Shown here: piece by piece, positions 35,131-44,214 of the stretch
Layout of the letters: every line of letters starts with the position of its first letter
Position numbering within the stretch: the first letter of the stretch is position 1
NCBI GenBank assembly: GCA_964358895.1
Contig: CAYHPR010000003.1
Location: forward strand, 1 to 64,000
From: CAYHPR01 sp964358895
GTDB lineage: Archaea; Micrarchaeota; Micrarchaeia; CABMEP01
DNA: 64,000 bases
Direction: 5' to 3'
The notes under the pieces: model-generated
Databases searched by the model: none
The model's input: the letters and a program-made list of their open reading frames with translations, nothing else
Told to the model about the DNA's origin: nothing
Position numbers and translations under genes: made by a program

Positions 35131-36063
35131 ATGAATAAAAAAAAAATAATTTCAATAATAATTCCAACATACTATTCCTCAGAAGTTATACTTCGTTGTT
35201 TAGAATCTCTTAAAAGTCAAACTTACAAAAATTTTGAAGTAATTATTGTAGATGGGCATTCTAACGATCATATCGAAAAGATAATAAAAAATATTAACAA
35301 CATAAAACTAAAGTTTATTGATATGGGGAAGAATGTTGGCTTTTCTAAGTTATCGAATTTTGGAAGAAAATTTTCTGAAGGTGATTATCTCTTTTTTCTT
35401 AATCCTGATACTGAACTAATTAATAAGAATACTCTTTCCGAGTTGATGGAGAAATTGAAGGAAAACCCTACGTTTGGAACAATTGGGCCGATTCAAATTC
35501 AGCATCATTCTGATCCATATCTAGTTAAATGGATTTATTCAATCCCTAAATTCGGTTTATTTAAATTTTTACCAATTAACCAATATGTTCGTAATTTTTC
35601 TAAGGTTTTTTCAAGAGTGAAAGATAAACATAATATTCTATATGTTGATTATGTCCCTGGTTGTGCACTCCTGATAAAGAAATCAATTTTCGATTCGATA
35701 GGGGGATTTAATGAAACGTTTTTTCTATATTTTGAGGATACAGATTTATGTTTAAAGCTTTGGAAAAAAGGTTACACTCCTGTTTTATTAAAAAATTTAT
35801 ATATATTTCATCAAAGTGGACATACTGATAAATTTGTATCTTCTGATTTAAAGTTATTTCATTTTTGGAGAAGCAAAACAATATTTTATAGAATTTGGGG
35901 AATGGCTGCGATCCCTTTACAGATAGCTATCCTTTTAACCGATAGTTTAAGCTATCTTCTTTTAGGAAATAAGTTAAAAAGTATATTCGGAGCTGTTTTT
36001 GGTTTTTTTTATGGGTTATTTAATCTAAACGATTACAAACCAATAAATAAACTATTAAATTAA
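35131..36063 (+). CDS. Glycosyltransferase family 2 (rhamnosyltransferase-like)
   Basis: The 310 residues have a GT-A fold: ISIIIPTYYSSEVILRCLESL at the N-terminus, a NVGFSKLSNFG donor loop, the FLNPDTE metal-binding segment and a catalytic FLYFEDTDLCLKLWKKGY. C-terminal hydrophobic residues (about 255-295) may associate with the membrane. Close in type to WbbL-like transferases. It probably adds a sugar to a lipid-linked oligosaccharide in the cytoplasm. It is followed 23 bases later by a GT4 gene. Confidence 0.85.
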   Translation: MNKKKIISIIIPTYYSSEVILRCLESLKSQTYKNFEVIIVDGHSNDHIEKIIKNINNIKLKFIDMGKNVGFSKLSNFGRKFSEGDYLFFLNPDTELINKNTLSELMEKLKENPTFGTIGPIQIQHHSDPYLVKWIYSIPKFGLFKFLPINQYVRNFSKVFSRVKDKHNILYVDYVPGCALLIKKSIFDSIGGFNETFFLYFEDTDLCLKLWKKGYTPVLLKNLYIFHQSGHTDKFVSSDLKLFHFWRSKTIFYRIWGMAAIPLQIAILLTDSLSYLLLGNKLKSIFGAVFGFFYGLFNLNDYKPINKLLN

Positions 36064-36086
36064 AATAATCTTGGAAAAGTTTTACA

Positions 36087-37331
36087 ATGAACATATTAAG
36101 GATAATGCTTAACGCCCCTCCTTTTAAAGGTGGTGCAGAAAATAGAATACACGAAATTAGCAAAGTTCTTGCTAAAAAACATAAAATAACTGTATTAACT
36201 GGGGGTATTCCGGAAGGAAAAGAAAAAGTAGTAGACGGTATCAGATATATTTATTTTGGGGATATGAATATTTTTACAGGTTTTAAAAACGATTCTCTAT
36301 CTGAAATGATAAAATGGTTAATCGATGTAAGTAGATACATCTTTTTTAAAAATATTAATATAAAACGATTTGAAGGTACTTATCTAAGGGCTATGGCAGA
36401 TTGGTTAAACAAAAATGGAAAAGATTACGACATTATAATAAATGAATTTACGCCTGGGGCAATACGGCCAATTTCCAATTACCCTTATAGTCTTAATGTA
36501 ATACACTTAAGATATTCTTTATTTGATACATTCGAAAAGTCAACTAAATTTGGATGGAAATTTAATTGGTTAGAAGTCCCGTATTATTATCTATTTCAGC
36601 AATTTCTTTTTTTAACAAATAAAAATTTTATAGTTTGTAAGACTGATGATGCAAATGCAATACACTTTCTAAATAAAAATGCAAAAATTAAAGTTATTCA
36701 TCCTGCGGCTGATCCCAGCTTAAGGAAAGCAAAGACCGAAGAAAAAAATTTTATCTTATATATGGGTAGAATAGATAAATACCAAAAAGGATTAGATCTA
36801 CTTTTAGAAGCATTTGCTGAATTAAACTGCAAAGAAAAACTTGTTGTTGCAGGAGATGGTTATGATTTACTAGAACTTAAAGAAAAAGTTAAAGACTTAG
36901 ATATAAAAAACAGAGTAAAGTTTGTTGGTTGGGTTGCTGGGAACAGTAAGAGGAAACTATTAACTAAATGTAAATTTGTTGTTATGCCTTCTAGAATAGA
37001 AGGATTAAGCCTCACATCTTTGGAGGCAGCTTATTGTGGAAAAGCAATTTTAGGCACTAATGCAGTTGCACATGGCCTTCCAAACGTGTATTTAATTGAG
37101 TTGAATAAACAGGATATCTATCGGGGTTTAATTACTCTACTTAATAACTCCAAATTAAGGAAGAAATTAGGAAATAAAGGTAGAAAAGCAGCGAATAAAT
37201 TTTCGTGGGAGAGTTCAGCAGGATTAGAAGAAGATTCATATAATCAAATTTTTAATAATAACAAATTAAAGAGCGAGATAACTGGTTTCGATGAAAATCT
37301 TAAGAATATTTTTAAACGCCCCTCCTTTTAA
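36087..37331 (+). CDS. Glycosyltransferase family 4, tandem copy 1
   Basis: This 414-residue GT-B enzyme has a Gly-rich acceptor loop (PPFKGGAENRIHE), IHPAADPS, FILYMGRIDKYQKGLDLLLEAF and the E-x7-E motif in SRIEGLSLTSLEAAYCGK. Codons 9-381 (36111-37231) are identical base for base, by eye, to the next gene. After the identical part it has a different tail of ~33 residues (DSYNQIF onward) whose end overlaps the start of copy 2 by 41 bases. That tail is probably not selected for. Donor and acceptor are unknown. Confidence 0.82.
   Translation: MNILRIMLNAPPFKGGAENRIHEISKVLAKKHKITVLTGGIPEGKEKVVDGIRYIYFGDMNIFTGFKNDSLSEMIKWLIDVSRYIFFKNINIKRFEGTYLRAMADWLNKNGKDYDIIINEFTPGAIRPISNYPYSLNVIHLRYSLFDTFEKSTKFGWKFNWLEVPYYYLFQQFLFLTNKNFIVCKTDDANAIHFLNKNAKIKVIHPAADPSLRKAKTEEKNFILYMGRIDKYQKGLDLLLEAFAELNCKEKLVVAGDGYDLLELKEKVKDLDIKNRVKFVGWVAGNSKRKLLTKCKFVVMPSRIEGLSLTSLEAAYCGKAILGTNAVAHGLPNVYLIELNKQDIYRGLITLLNNSKLRKKLGNKGRKAANKFSWESSAGLEEDSYNQIFNNNKLKSEITGFDENLKNIFKRPSF
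36111..37231 (+). repeat. 1121-bp perfect direct repeat, copy 1
   Basis: The block is repeated at 37315-38435, offset 1204 bases, with no difference that I could see. The sequences differ immediately outside both ends. Confidence 0.9.
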
Positions 37332-38463
37332 AGGTGGTGCAGAAAATAGAATACACGAAATTAGCAAAGTTCTTGCTAAAAAACATAAAATAACTGTATT
37401 AACTGGGGGTATTCCGGAAGGAAAAGAAAAAGTAGTAGACGGTATCAGATATATTTATTTTGGGGATATGAATATTTTTACAGGTTTTAAAAACGATTCT
37501 CTATCTGAAATGATAAAATGGTTAATCGATGTAAGTAGATACATCTTTTTTAAAAATATTAATATAAAACGATTTGAAGGTACTTATCTAAGGGCTATGG
37601 CAGATTGGTTAAACAAAAATGGAAAAGATTACGACATTATAATAAATGAATTTACGCCTGGGGCAATACGGCCAATTTCCAATTACCCTTATAGTCTTAA
37701 TGTAATACACTTAAGATATTCTTTATTTGATACATTCGAAAAGTCAACTAAATTTGGATGGAAATTTAATTGGTTAGAAGTCCCGTATTATTATCTATTT
37801 CAGCAATTTCTTTTTTTAACAAATAAAAATTTTATAGTTTGTAAGACTGATGATGCAAATGCAATACACTTTCTAAATAAAAATGCAAAAATTAAAGTTA
37901 TTCATCCTGCGGCTGATCCCAGCTTAAGGAAAGCAAAGACCGAAGAAAAAAATTTTATCTTATATATGGGTAGAATAGATAAATACCAAAAAGGATTAGA
38001 TCTACTTTTAGAAGCATTTGCTGAATTAAACTGCAAAGAAAAACTTGTTGTTGCAGGAGATGGTTATGATTTACTAGAACTTAAAGAAAAAGTTAAAGAC
38101 TTAGATATAAAAAACAGAGTAAAGTTTGTTGGTTGGGTTGCTGGGAACAGTAAGAGGAAACTATTAACTAAATGTAAATTTGTTGTTATGCCTTCTAGAA
38201 TAGAAGGATTAAGCCTCACATCTTTGGAGGCAGCTTATTGTGGAAAAGCAATTTTAGGCACTAATGCAGTTGCACATGGCCTTCCAAACGTGTATTTAAT
38301 TGAGTTGAATAAACAGGATATCTATCGGGGTTTAATTACTCTACTTAATAACTCCAAATTAAGGAAGAAATTAGGAAATAAAGGTAGAAAAGCAGCGAAT
38401 AAATTTTCGTGGGAGAGTTCAGCAGGATTAGAAGAGGTCTATTATGCCGCATTACGCAAATGA
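37291..38463 (+). CDS. Glycosyltransferase family 4, tandem copy 2
   Basis: The 390 residues are identical to copy 1 from residue 9 to ~381. The first ten codons are homologous to those of copy 1 but differ in five codons, and the C-terminus reads VYYAALRK, a natural GT4 end. This copy therefore looks like the complete gene. It has the same motifs as copy 1 (GRIDKYQKG, E-x7-E). It starts inside the end of copy 1 and stops 3 bases from the convergent GT4 gene. The function is presumably the same as copy 1. Confidence 0.85.
   Translation: MKILRIFLNAPPFKGGAENRIHEISKVLAKKHKITVLTGGIPEGKEKVVDGIRYIYFGDMNIFTGFKNDSLSEMIKWLIDVSRYIFFKNINIKRFEGTYLRAMADWLNKNGKDYDIIINEFTPGAIRPISNYPYSLNVIHLRYSLFDTFEKSTKFGWKFNWLEVPYYYLFQQFLFLTNKNFIVCKTDDANAIHFLNKNAKIKVIHPAADPSLRKAKTEEKNFILYMGRIDKYQKGLDLLLEAFAELNCKEKLVVAGDGYDLLELKEKVKDLDIKNRVKFVGWVAGNSKRKLLTKCKFVVMPSRIEGLSLTSLEAAYCGKAILGTNAVAHGLPNVYLIELNKQDIYRGLITLLNNSKLRKKLGNKGRKAANKFSWESSAGLEEVYYAALRK
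37315..38435 (+). repeat. 1121-bp perfect direct repeat, copy 2
   Basis: Second copy of the block at 36111-37231. Both copies lie wholly inside glycosyltransferase genes and in the same orientation. Confidence 0.9.
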
Positions 38464-38466
38464 ATT

Positions 38467-39609
38467 CTATTTTCTTTTTATCTCTTCATAGACTGCGAGC
38501 GTTTCATAAGCAGTTTTTTCCCAACTAAATTTTTTAGCTTGAGAGACGCCCATCTTTGACATTTTTTTTCTTAATTTTGTTGAGGACAGAACGTCTTCTA
38601 TAGCATTAACAATTGAATCAATGTTGTGTGGATCCATATAATACGCTGAATTACCATAAATTTCCGGTAAACTTGCAACATTAGAAGTTACAACAGGACA
38701 TCCATACTGCATTGCTTCTAATACTGGCAGTCCAAAACCTTCATAGAATGAAGGATACACAAATAGATCGGCAGTATTATAAAATTCAGATATGTCTTCG
38801 TCTGAGAGGTACCCTAAATGAATGATTTCTTTATTAAGGTTATATTTTTTAATCAAATAAAATATTTCATTATAAAGCCAACCTTTATCTCCAATAATTA
38901 TAAGTTTATGCGGATATCGTTTCTTTTTTAATTTATAAAACGCTTTTATAAGCCCCGGAATATTCTTTCTTGGTTCAAGATTACCAACATACAATAAAAA
39001 CGGAGAGTTTATTCCATACTTTTCTTTAATTGTTGAATTTTTTATAATTGATTTCGAAATTTTATTTACACCTAAATAAATTACAACAATTTTTTCTTCA
39101 AGTTTATTAATCTTTTTTCCGAATAGGTTAATTATGTCTTTTTTTGTTGCTTCCGATATAGCAATTATTTTCTTTGCTTTTTTTATTGAGCTAGTTCTTG
39201 CTCCATCTAAATAAATATTCTTATTCCATGAGGCGTGTAATCTAGGGTATAATAAGGTTGTAAGATCATGAACTGTAAAAATTGCAGGCGTATAATTAAT
39301 ACAAGGGATATTATAAAAAGTCGAATGTAAAATGTCAACATCATATTTTAGATATCTAATAGGCATTACTATTTGTTCCCAGATTGGACGTAGATAATTG
39401 TTTTCAATATTCCAGTTTGTCAAGTGTGTTGTAAAATTTTTTTTATCAAACTCTGATCGATAACTCTCACGTTTTACGAATACGTGGTATTCATTCTGTT
39501 TATCTATCTTAGATAATCCTCTTAAAAGATTGTAGGTAGTTCTACTGATGCCACTATTTTTAAATGTCGGTTCAAAGTACATAAGATGTGCATCAATGGC
39601 TATTCTCAT
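38467..39609 (-). CDS. Glycosyltransferase family 4 (mannosyltransferase-like)
   Basis: The 380 residues have a GT-B fold with FTVHDLTTLLYP in the N-terminal half, LLYVGNLEPRKNIPGLIKAF, and the E-x7-E motif in SFYEGFGLPVLEAMQYGCP. This pattern is common in WbaZ/MtfB-type mannosyltransferases of O-antigen and exopolysaccharide clusters. It is the last gene of a minus-strand set of three glycosyltransferases; its start overlaps the upstream GT2 gene by 17 bases, suggesting translational coupling. Donor sugar uncertain. Confidence 0.85.
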   Translation of the reverse strand: MRIAIDAHLMYFEPTFKNSGISRTTYNLLRGLSKIDKQNEYHVFVKRESYRSEFDKKNFTTHLTNWNIENNYLRPIWEQIVMPIRYLKYDVDILHSTFYNIPCINYTPAIFTVHDLTTLLYPRLHASWNKNIYLDGARTSSIKKAKKIIAISEATKKDIINLFGKKINKLEEKIVVIYLGVNKISKSIIKNSTIKEKYGINSPFLLYVGNLEPRKNIPGLIKAFYKLKKKRYPHKLIIIGDKGWLYNEIFYLIKKYNLNKEIIHLGYLSDEDISEFYNTADLFVYPSFYEGFGLPVLEAMQYGCPVVTSNVASLPEIYGNSAYYMDPHNIDSIVNAIEDVLSSTKLRKKMSKMGVSQAKKFSWEKTAYETLAVYEEIKRK

Positions 39610-40540
39610 GTTTTACTCCTCTTATACACATACTGTTTTGGATATCAATATCTTTAAATTCGTGCGGTCTTAAAAGTATATATAAAAATAAATATATTAG
39701 TTTCGAAAGCAAATTAACGATCCTTAATTTTAGAATTTTTTTAATATAATATAACGACAAATTAATCCCAGAAAATATCCCTTCTTTTACGCCGCCCCAT
39801 TTATACGCAAATTTTGTACCTGTGACTATTAAATTAATAATTTTATTTAAATTTTTAGTCGGTTGAACTGCAACATTAGTTAAATTTTTGTGTATAACCG
39901 CTACTTTAGAGTCGCAAAATATGTATTTCCCTTCTCTTCTTATTTTTAATGAGAGATCTATGTCTTCATGAAACAAGAAGTATTGTTCATCAAATCCATC
40001 TAATTTATTAAATAATTTTTTACTGATTAAAAAATGCCCCCCAATAAGCGCATCAATTTTATGATATCTACCTGTTAGCTTTTTAAAAAATTTGATAAAA
40101 CCTAAATAGCTCGCCTTTTTGATCTTGATACCATATACATAAACGGTTCTACCATTATGCATGGTAACTAAGCTTACTGGACTTATAGCACCTATACTCT
40201 CATTTTTATTAATCATATTTATAAGTTCCGTAGTAGTATTTCTTGAAATAAAAAAGACATCAGGATTTACAAAAAATAAAAATTCACCGCTTGATGCTTT
40301 AACTGCTTTGTTGCATCCCTTTCCAAAACCAATATTTTTATTAAGTTTAATGAGTTTATCTACTTTTTTTATATTGTCTACAATTTTTATTGTTTCATCC
40401 TGAGAATTATTGTCTAGTATGATAATCTCTTTTTTTGGATAGCTATCATTTACTATTCCAGCTATGCATCGCTCTATTGTTTCCTGAGAGTTATATGTAA
40501 TAATAATATAGGAGATTTTTGGTAAAATTTTTATCACCAA
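39593..40540 (-). CDS. Glycosyltransferase family 2
   Basis: The 315 residues have a GT-A fold: ISYIIITYNSQETIERC, the NIGFGKGCN loop, FFVNPDV metal-binding motif and FLFHEDIDLSLKI. The C-terminal third includes a hydrophobic segment (about 265-290). The start is TTG at 40540 or GTG at 40537; both overlap the upstream stop by a few bases, so the genes are coupled. It is one of several WbbL-like transferases in the island and probably acts in the same oligosaccharide pathway. Confidence 0.83.
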   Translation of the reverse strand: MVIKILPKISYIIITYNSQETIERCIAGIVNDSYPKKEIIILDNNSQDETIKIVDNIKKVDKLIKLNKNIGFGKGCNKAVKASSGEFLFFVNPDVFFISRNTTTELINMINKNESIGAISPVSLVTMHNGRTVYVYGIKIKKASYLGFIKFFKKLTGRYHKIDALIGGHFLISKKLFNKLDGFDEQYFLFHEDIDLSLKIRREGKYIFCDSKVAVIHKNLTNVAVQPTKNLNKIINLIVTGTKFAYKWGGVKEGIFSGINLSLYYIKKILKLRIVNLLSKLIYLFLYILLRPHEFKDIDIQNSMCIRGVKHENSH

Positions 40541-41517
40541 TCTTTTAGTTTATTCTTATAGTAATTATAATAATATACAAAAGATAACGTTGCACCGATT
40601 AAGTATGCATATTCATATGCAGGTATCAAAATTAAACCATAGATCCTCTTTTTAATATCTTTATTTTTTTTCATAAAAATTTTTATTAAGTGTATTAAAT
40701 AGAAAATATTTGAGAAAAATTTATTTAATAGCCAGGATAAGTTGTTTAATAGGCCATCCCTTTTCAAATTGAAATGGATAGGTACCTCCTGTTTATATCC
40801 ATTGTAAGGATAAAAAAATCTTATATACTTTATTTGAGTAGGCATTGTATGGACTCCATACGTAAAATATTGTTTTAGGAATTTAAATACACGACCATTT
40901 TTAAGATGAGTAACTAACATCTGCTCATTTTTATAAAATACATAACCTCTTTCCATTAGTTTGCAATTGAATTTTACATCCTCCCCTGCAGCATATCTCA
41001 TTCTTTCGTCAAACGCATGCGTATCAAATATTTTTTTCTTGAATGCAATATTGCATGCTGGGCTTACAGCTAATGAACTTTCTATAGCTTTAGTAATAAA
41101 AAATGCGTTTACTAATGTTTCTAAACTAGCTCGTTTGTTATAACGAGTTATGCCTACAATTGCTGAAGCATTTTTATAATTAGAAAATCCTTTTGAAATT
41201 TCATATAACCAATTAGAATGTGCAATGCAATCATCGTCTATAAATGCAACATATTTAAATTTTGCTTTTTTAACACCAAAATTTCTTGCTGTAGCTGGAC
41301 CTCTGTTTTTTTCTAATTTAAAATAGGAAAGTTTTAAAGAGTTATATCTCTTTAAAAAGTTTGGTAAATCTTCATATCTAGAATCGGTAGATCCATCATT
41401 CACAATAATAACTTCATAATGCTTTTTTTTATAAGTTTGTGAATTTATCGATTTAATACATCTTTTTAGTAAATCATAATTATTGTAAGTAGGTATAATT
41501 ACCGAAAGTTTATGCAT
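40534..41517 (-). CDS. Glycosyltransferase family 2
   Basis: The 327 residues start with LSVIIPTYNNYDLLKRCI, then VNDGSTD, NRGPATARNFG and AFIDDDC, the normal GT-A donor and metal sites, with a catalytic region near AAGEDVKFNCKL. The C-terminus has a hydrophobic stretch. The ATG at 41517 is preferred over a TTG at 41526. It is first of the minus-strand trio and divergent from the ABC-transporter permease gene at 41645, so a bidirectional promoter region lies between 41518 and 41644. Confidence 0.84.
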   Translation of the reverse strand: MHKLSVIIPTYNNYDLLKRCIKSINSQTYKKKHYEVIIVNDGSTDSRYEDLPNFLKRYNSLKLSYFKLEKNRGPATARNFGVKKAKFKYVAFIDDDCIAHSNWLYEISKGFSNYKNASAIVGITRYNKRASLETLVNAFFITKAIESSLAVSPACNIAFKKKIFDTHAFDERMRYAAGEDVKFNCKLMERGYVFYKNEQMLVTHLKNGRVFKFLKQYFTYGVHTMPTQIKYIRFFYPYNGYKQEVPIHFNLKRDGLLNNLSWLLNKFFSNIFYLIHLIKIFMKKNKDIKKRIYGLILIPAYEYAYLIGATLSFVYYYNYYKNKLKDW

Positions 41518-41644
41518 ATTAATCAAGAATTGTTATAATTGTTCAATAGTAGATAGTTTAGTTAATATATGTTTTATGCAGCTATAGTTATTAATAATCC
41601 TATGGAGTCTATAACATACAGTTTATGGTTTATTAGTGAGGATA

Positions 41645-42409
41645 ATGGTCGATATCAATAAATATTTGGACGCATTGATTGAATTAGTCTTAGCCGAGTT
41701 TAAATTGGTATACCATAAGTCTATCCTCGGGCTCCTTTGGGCGTTCCTTAGTCCGCTATTAACTATGTTAACTTTTTTTGTTATATTCTCTTTTTTTATT
41801 AATCTTGATATATTGAACTATCCGTTTTTTTTATTGCTTGGAATTCTAACTTGGAATTTTTTCAATAGTTCAACTACTGCATGTGTTAATGCATTGGAAC
41901 TGCGAAAAAGTTTGATTAAAAGCATTAATTTTCCAAGAGAGTTAATTATATTTAGTATTATAATAACCTTTATTTTATCTTTGATATTTTATATATTAAT
42001 ATTCTTTGTATTAATGTTATTATTCAACCTGAATGTAGAACTAATTACGCTCATCCAATTTCCTTTGTTGGTAATTCCTTTAATCATATTCGCAACGGGT
42101 ATTTCTTTAGCGTTGTCAGTTTTACAAACAAAGTTTAGAGATATTCAATACATATGGGGGTTTATATCTGGTTTGTTGTTTTTTATTACTCCCGTATTCT
42201 ATTCTGTCTCAATGGTTCCCAATTGGTTAATGCCCTTATATTTATTAAATCCTTTAGCTGTAATAATAACTGAGTTACGAAATATAACTCTATTTGAAGC
42301 AAATATAAATCTGAGTAGTTTATTTTTAGTTTATGTCATAGTTTTAGTTACTTTATTTCTTGGCCATATCATATTTAAGAAGATTGAACCATCATTGGGT
42401 GAAGAATGA
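41645..42409 (+). CDS. Polysaccharide ABC exporter, permease (Wzm-like)
   Basis: The 254 residues carry six hydrophobic segments and the ABC-2 polysaccharide-exporter start (EFKLVYHKSILGLLWAFLSPLL), typical of Wzm/TagG/KpsM-type permeases. It would export a lipid-linked polymer to the cell surface. The ATG at 41645 follows a GAGG ribosome site by 3 bases; a GTG at 41636 is also in frame. It overlaps its ATPase by 4 bases (ATGA). The nearby transferases probably build the exported glycan. Confidence 0.9.
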   Translation: MVDINKYLDALIELVLAEFKLVYHKSILGLLWAFLSPLLTMLTFFVIFSFFINLDILNYPFFLLLGILTWNFFNSSTTACVNALELRKSLIKSINFPRELIIFSIIITFILSLIFYILIFFVLMLLFNLNVELITLIQFPLLVIPLIIFATGISLALSVLQTKFRDIQYIWGFISGLLFFITPVFYSVSMVPNWLMPLYLLNPLAVIITELRNITLFEANINLSSLFLVYVIVLVTLFLGHIIFKKIEPSLGEE

Positions 42410-43134
42410 TCGAAATAAAAAATTTAAATAAAATATTTAAAGTGCCACATGAACGAAGAAAAACGTTATTTGAAACATTAGTAGGTGGAGTTAAAAGAGA
42501 TTATGAACTAATCTATGCGTTGAAAGATATTAATCTACGTATATCTAGCGGTGAAGCGATAGGAATCATCGGTCCAAATGGATCTGGAAAAAGTACGTTA
42601 TTAAGAATTATTTCTGGGATATACAAATCAACAAATGGGTCAATAAGTGTAAACGGTTCCGTGACACCTATCTTAGATCTAGGTGCAGGTTTACAGGATG
42701 ATCTTAGCGGTAAGGAGAACATATATCTATATAGCACTCTTCTCGGTGTTCGTAGAAAGGAAATTGAAGAAAAGTTCGAGCACATAGTAGAATTTTCGGA
42801 TATTAAAAAGTTTATCGACACTAGGGTGGAATATTACTCATACGGCATGAGGGCACGGCTTGCATTTTCTATAGTTGCAAGTATTAATACAGATATACTT
42901 GTAAGCGATGAAATATATGCGGTTGGTGATATAAACTTTCAGCAAAAATGTCATAAAATGTTTAAAGAATTAAAAGAAAACGGTAAAACACTTATACTTG
43001 TATCTCATTCAACTTCAGATATACAAAATCTCTGTGATCGAGTGGTTCTTTTAGAGAATGGTCGGATTACTATGGTAGATAAGCCAAAAAAAGTTATCAA
43101 TTATTATACTAACAAATATCTAGTCAAAAAATAA
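42406..43134 (+). CDS. Polysaccharide ABC exporter, ATPase (Wzt-like)
   Basis: The 242 residues are an ABC ATPase: Walker A GPNGSGKST, signature YSYGMRARLAFSIVA, Walker B ILVSDEIYAVGD, and a switch His in LVSHSTSD. The Tyr-Ser-Gly-Met signature and VTPILDLGAGLQDDLSGKENI are specific to Wzt/TagH/KpsT exporters. The C-terminal carbohydrate-binding domain of long Wzt forms is missing, so polymer recognition must be elsewhere or not length-controlled by that domain. It is coupled to the permease gene. Confidence 0.92.
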   Translation: MIEIKNLNKIFKVPHERRKTLFETLVGGVKRDYELIYALKDINLRISSGEAIGIIGPNGSGKSTLLRIISGIYKSTNGSISVNGSVTPILDLGAGLQDDLSGKENIYLYSTLLGVRRKEIEEKFEHIVEFSDIKKFIDTRVEYYSYGMRARLAFSIVASINTDILVSDEIYAVGDINFQQKCHKMFKELKENGKTLILVSHSTSDIQNLCDRVVLLENGRITMVDKPKKVINYYTNKYLVKK

Positions 43135-43245
43135 TTAAATTTTATAAAAATGTAAAGGTATGGATTTTAAGTAGACGGAATGCTTAAAAATTAAACCGCC
43201 AGTATTAATGTGTGGCATATCCAGATTGTTTTTGAGTTGAGAGTT

Positions 43246-44115
43246 ATGAAGCCCGAAATATCTGTTCTAATAGTTACATATAATTCGGCAGGGTACATAG
43301 TTAACTGTCTAAAATCATTAGTTTCTTCAAAAAAAATAAATTTCGAAGTCATATTAATCGATAATAATTCAACAGATAACACTTTGACCTTAATCAAAAA
43401 TTATCCCGTAAAAATCATTAAAAATAATAAGAATATAGGTTTTGGTCCTGCAAATAACCTCGCCGCTAGACACGCAAAAGGCGAGTATTTTTTTTTCCTT
43501 AATCCCGATTGTATATTAACTGATCAAAATCTTTTGTATAAACTTTATATAAAAATGGTGAAGAATAAACATCTAGGCGTTGTTTCACCAAATTCATTTA
43601 TGGATATTAATAATAACAAAGTACATTATTCTTTACCTTATGTTAATAGGTTTGGTGTGATTTATCATAATATCAAATTTGAAGATTATAAAGGAAGAGG
43701 AATTACTGCGTATTCTAAAATAAATGGGCGTTCTGATCCGGAGTTATTATATACGGACTCAGTACGTGGAGCACATCTATTTGTAAAAAAAGAACTTTTT
43801 GATAAATTGGGCGGTTTTGACGAATCATTTTTTTTGTATGGTGAGGAAACAGATCTATGTCTGCGCACTTGGAAAGCAGGTTATTCAGTTGGTATTTATC
43901 TAAACTGTTCAATCTATCATAAGGGGCTTTCAAGTCCAGGAATTTTTAATCGATATATTAGTTGGGTCAGTAGTCAAACAACCTTTATTAAAAAATGGGT
44001 CCCCTATGCTTTACCTTTGTGGTTTTTATTTTATCTTCCAATACGTACCTGGGAGAATACACTGGATTTGTTAAAATTTAAAAAAATGTGGAATACTAAA
44101 GTCAGTATTACCTAA
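43246..44115 (+). CDS. Glycosyltransferase family 2 (rhamnosyltransferase-like)
   Basis: The 289 residues have ISVLIVTYNSAGYIVNCL, DNNSTDNT, NIGFGPANN, FFLNPDC and FFLYGEETDLCLRTW, matching WbbL-like GT2 enzymes. The ATG at 43246 fits the family start. An ATG at 43210 in frame sits where a TATA-like TTAAAA at ~43184 would start the transcript, so the longer form is possible. It follows the exporter genes on the same strand and probably contributes to the exported glycan. Confidence 0.83.
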   Translation: MKPEISVLIVTYNSAGYIVNCLKSLVSSKKINFEVILIDNNSTDNTLTLIKNYPVKIIKNNKNIGFGPANNLAARHAKGEYFFFLNPDCILTDQNLLYKLYIKMVKNKHLGVVSPNSFMDINNNKVHYSLPYVNRFGVIYHNIKFEDYKGRGITAYSKINGRSDPELLYTDSVRGAHLFVKKELFDKLGGFDESFFLYGEETDLCLRTWKAGYSVGIYLNCSIYHKGLSSPGIFNRYISWVSSQTTFIKKWVPYALPLWFLFYLPIRTWENTLDLLKFKKMWNTKVSIT

Positions 44116-44214
44116 AGTAATCTAAGCATAACTCTCCTAGTTATTCATCTGTATAAATTAACATCTACTGGAAGCAATTTAAACTTACTTATTCGAAGAG
44201 CAAATAGTGAGCGA

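Noticed and set aside
36111..38435. Perfect repeat as a transposon or composite element
   Set aside because: No transposase, terminal inverted repeats or target duplications are seen; both copies lie inside coding sequence of one gene family.
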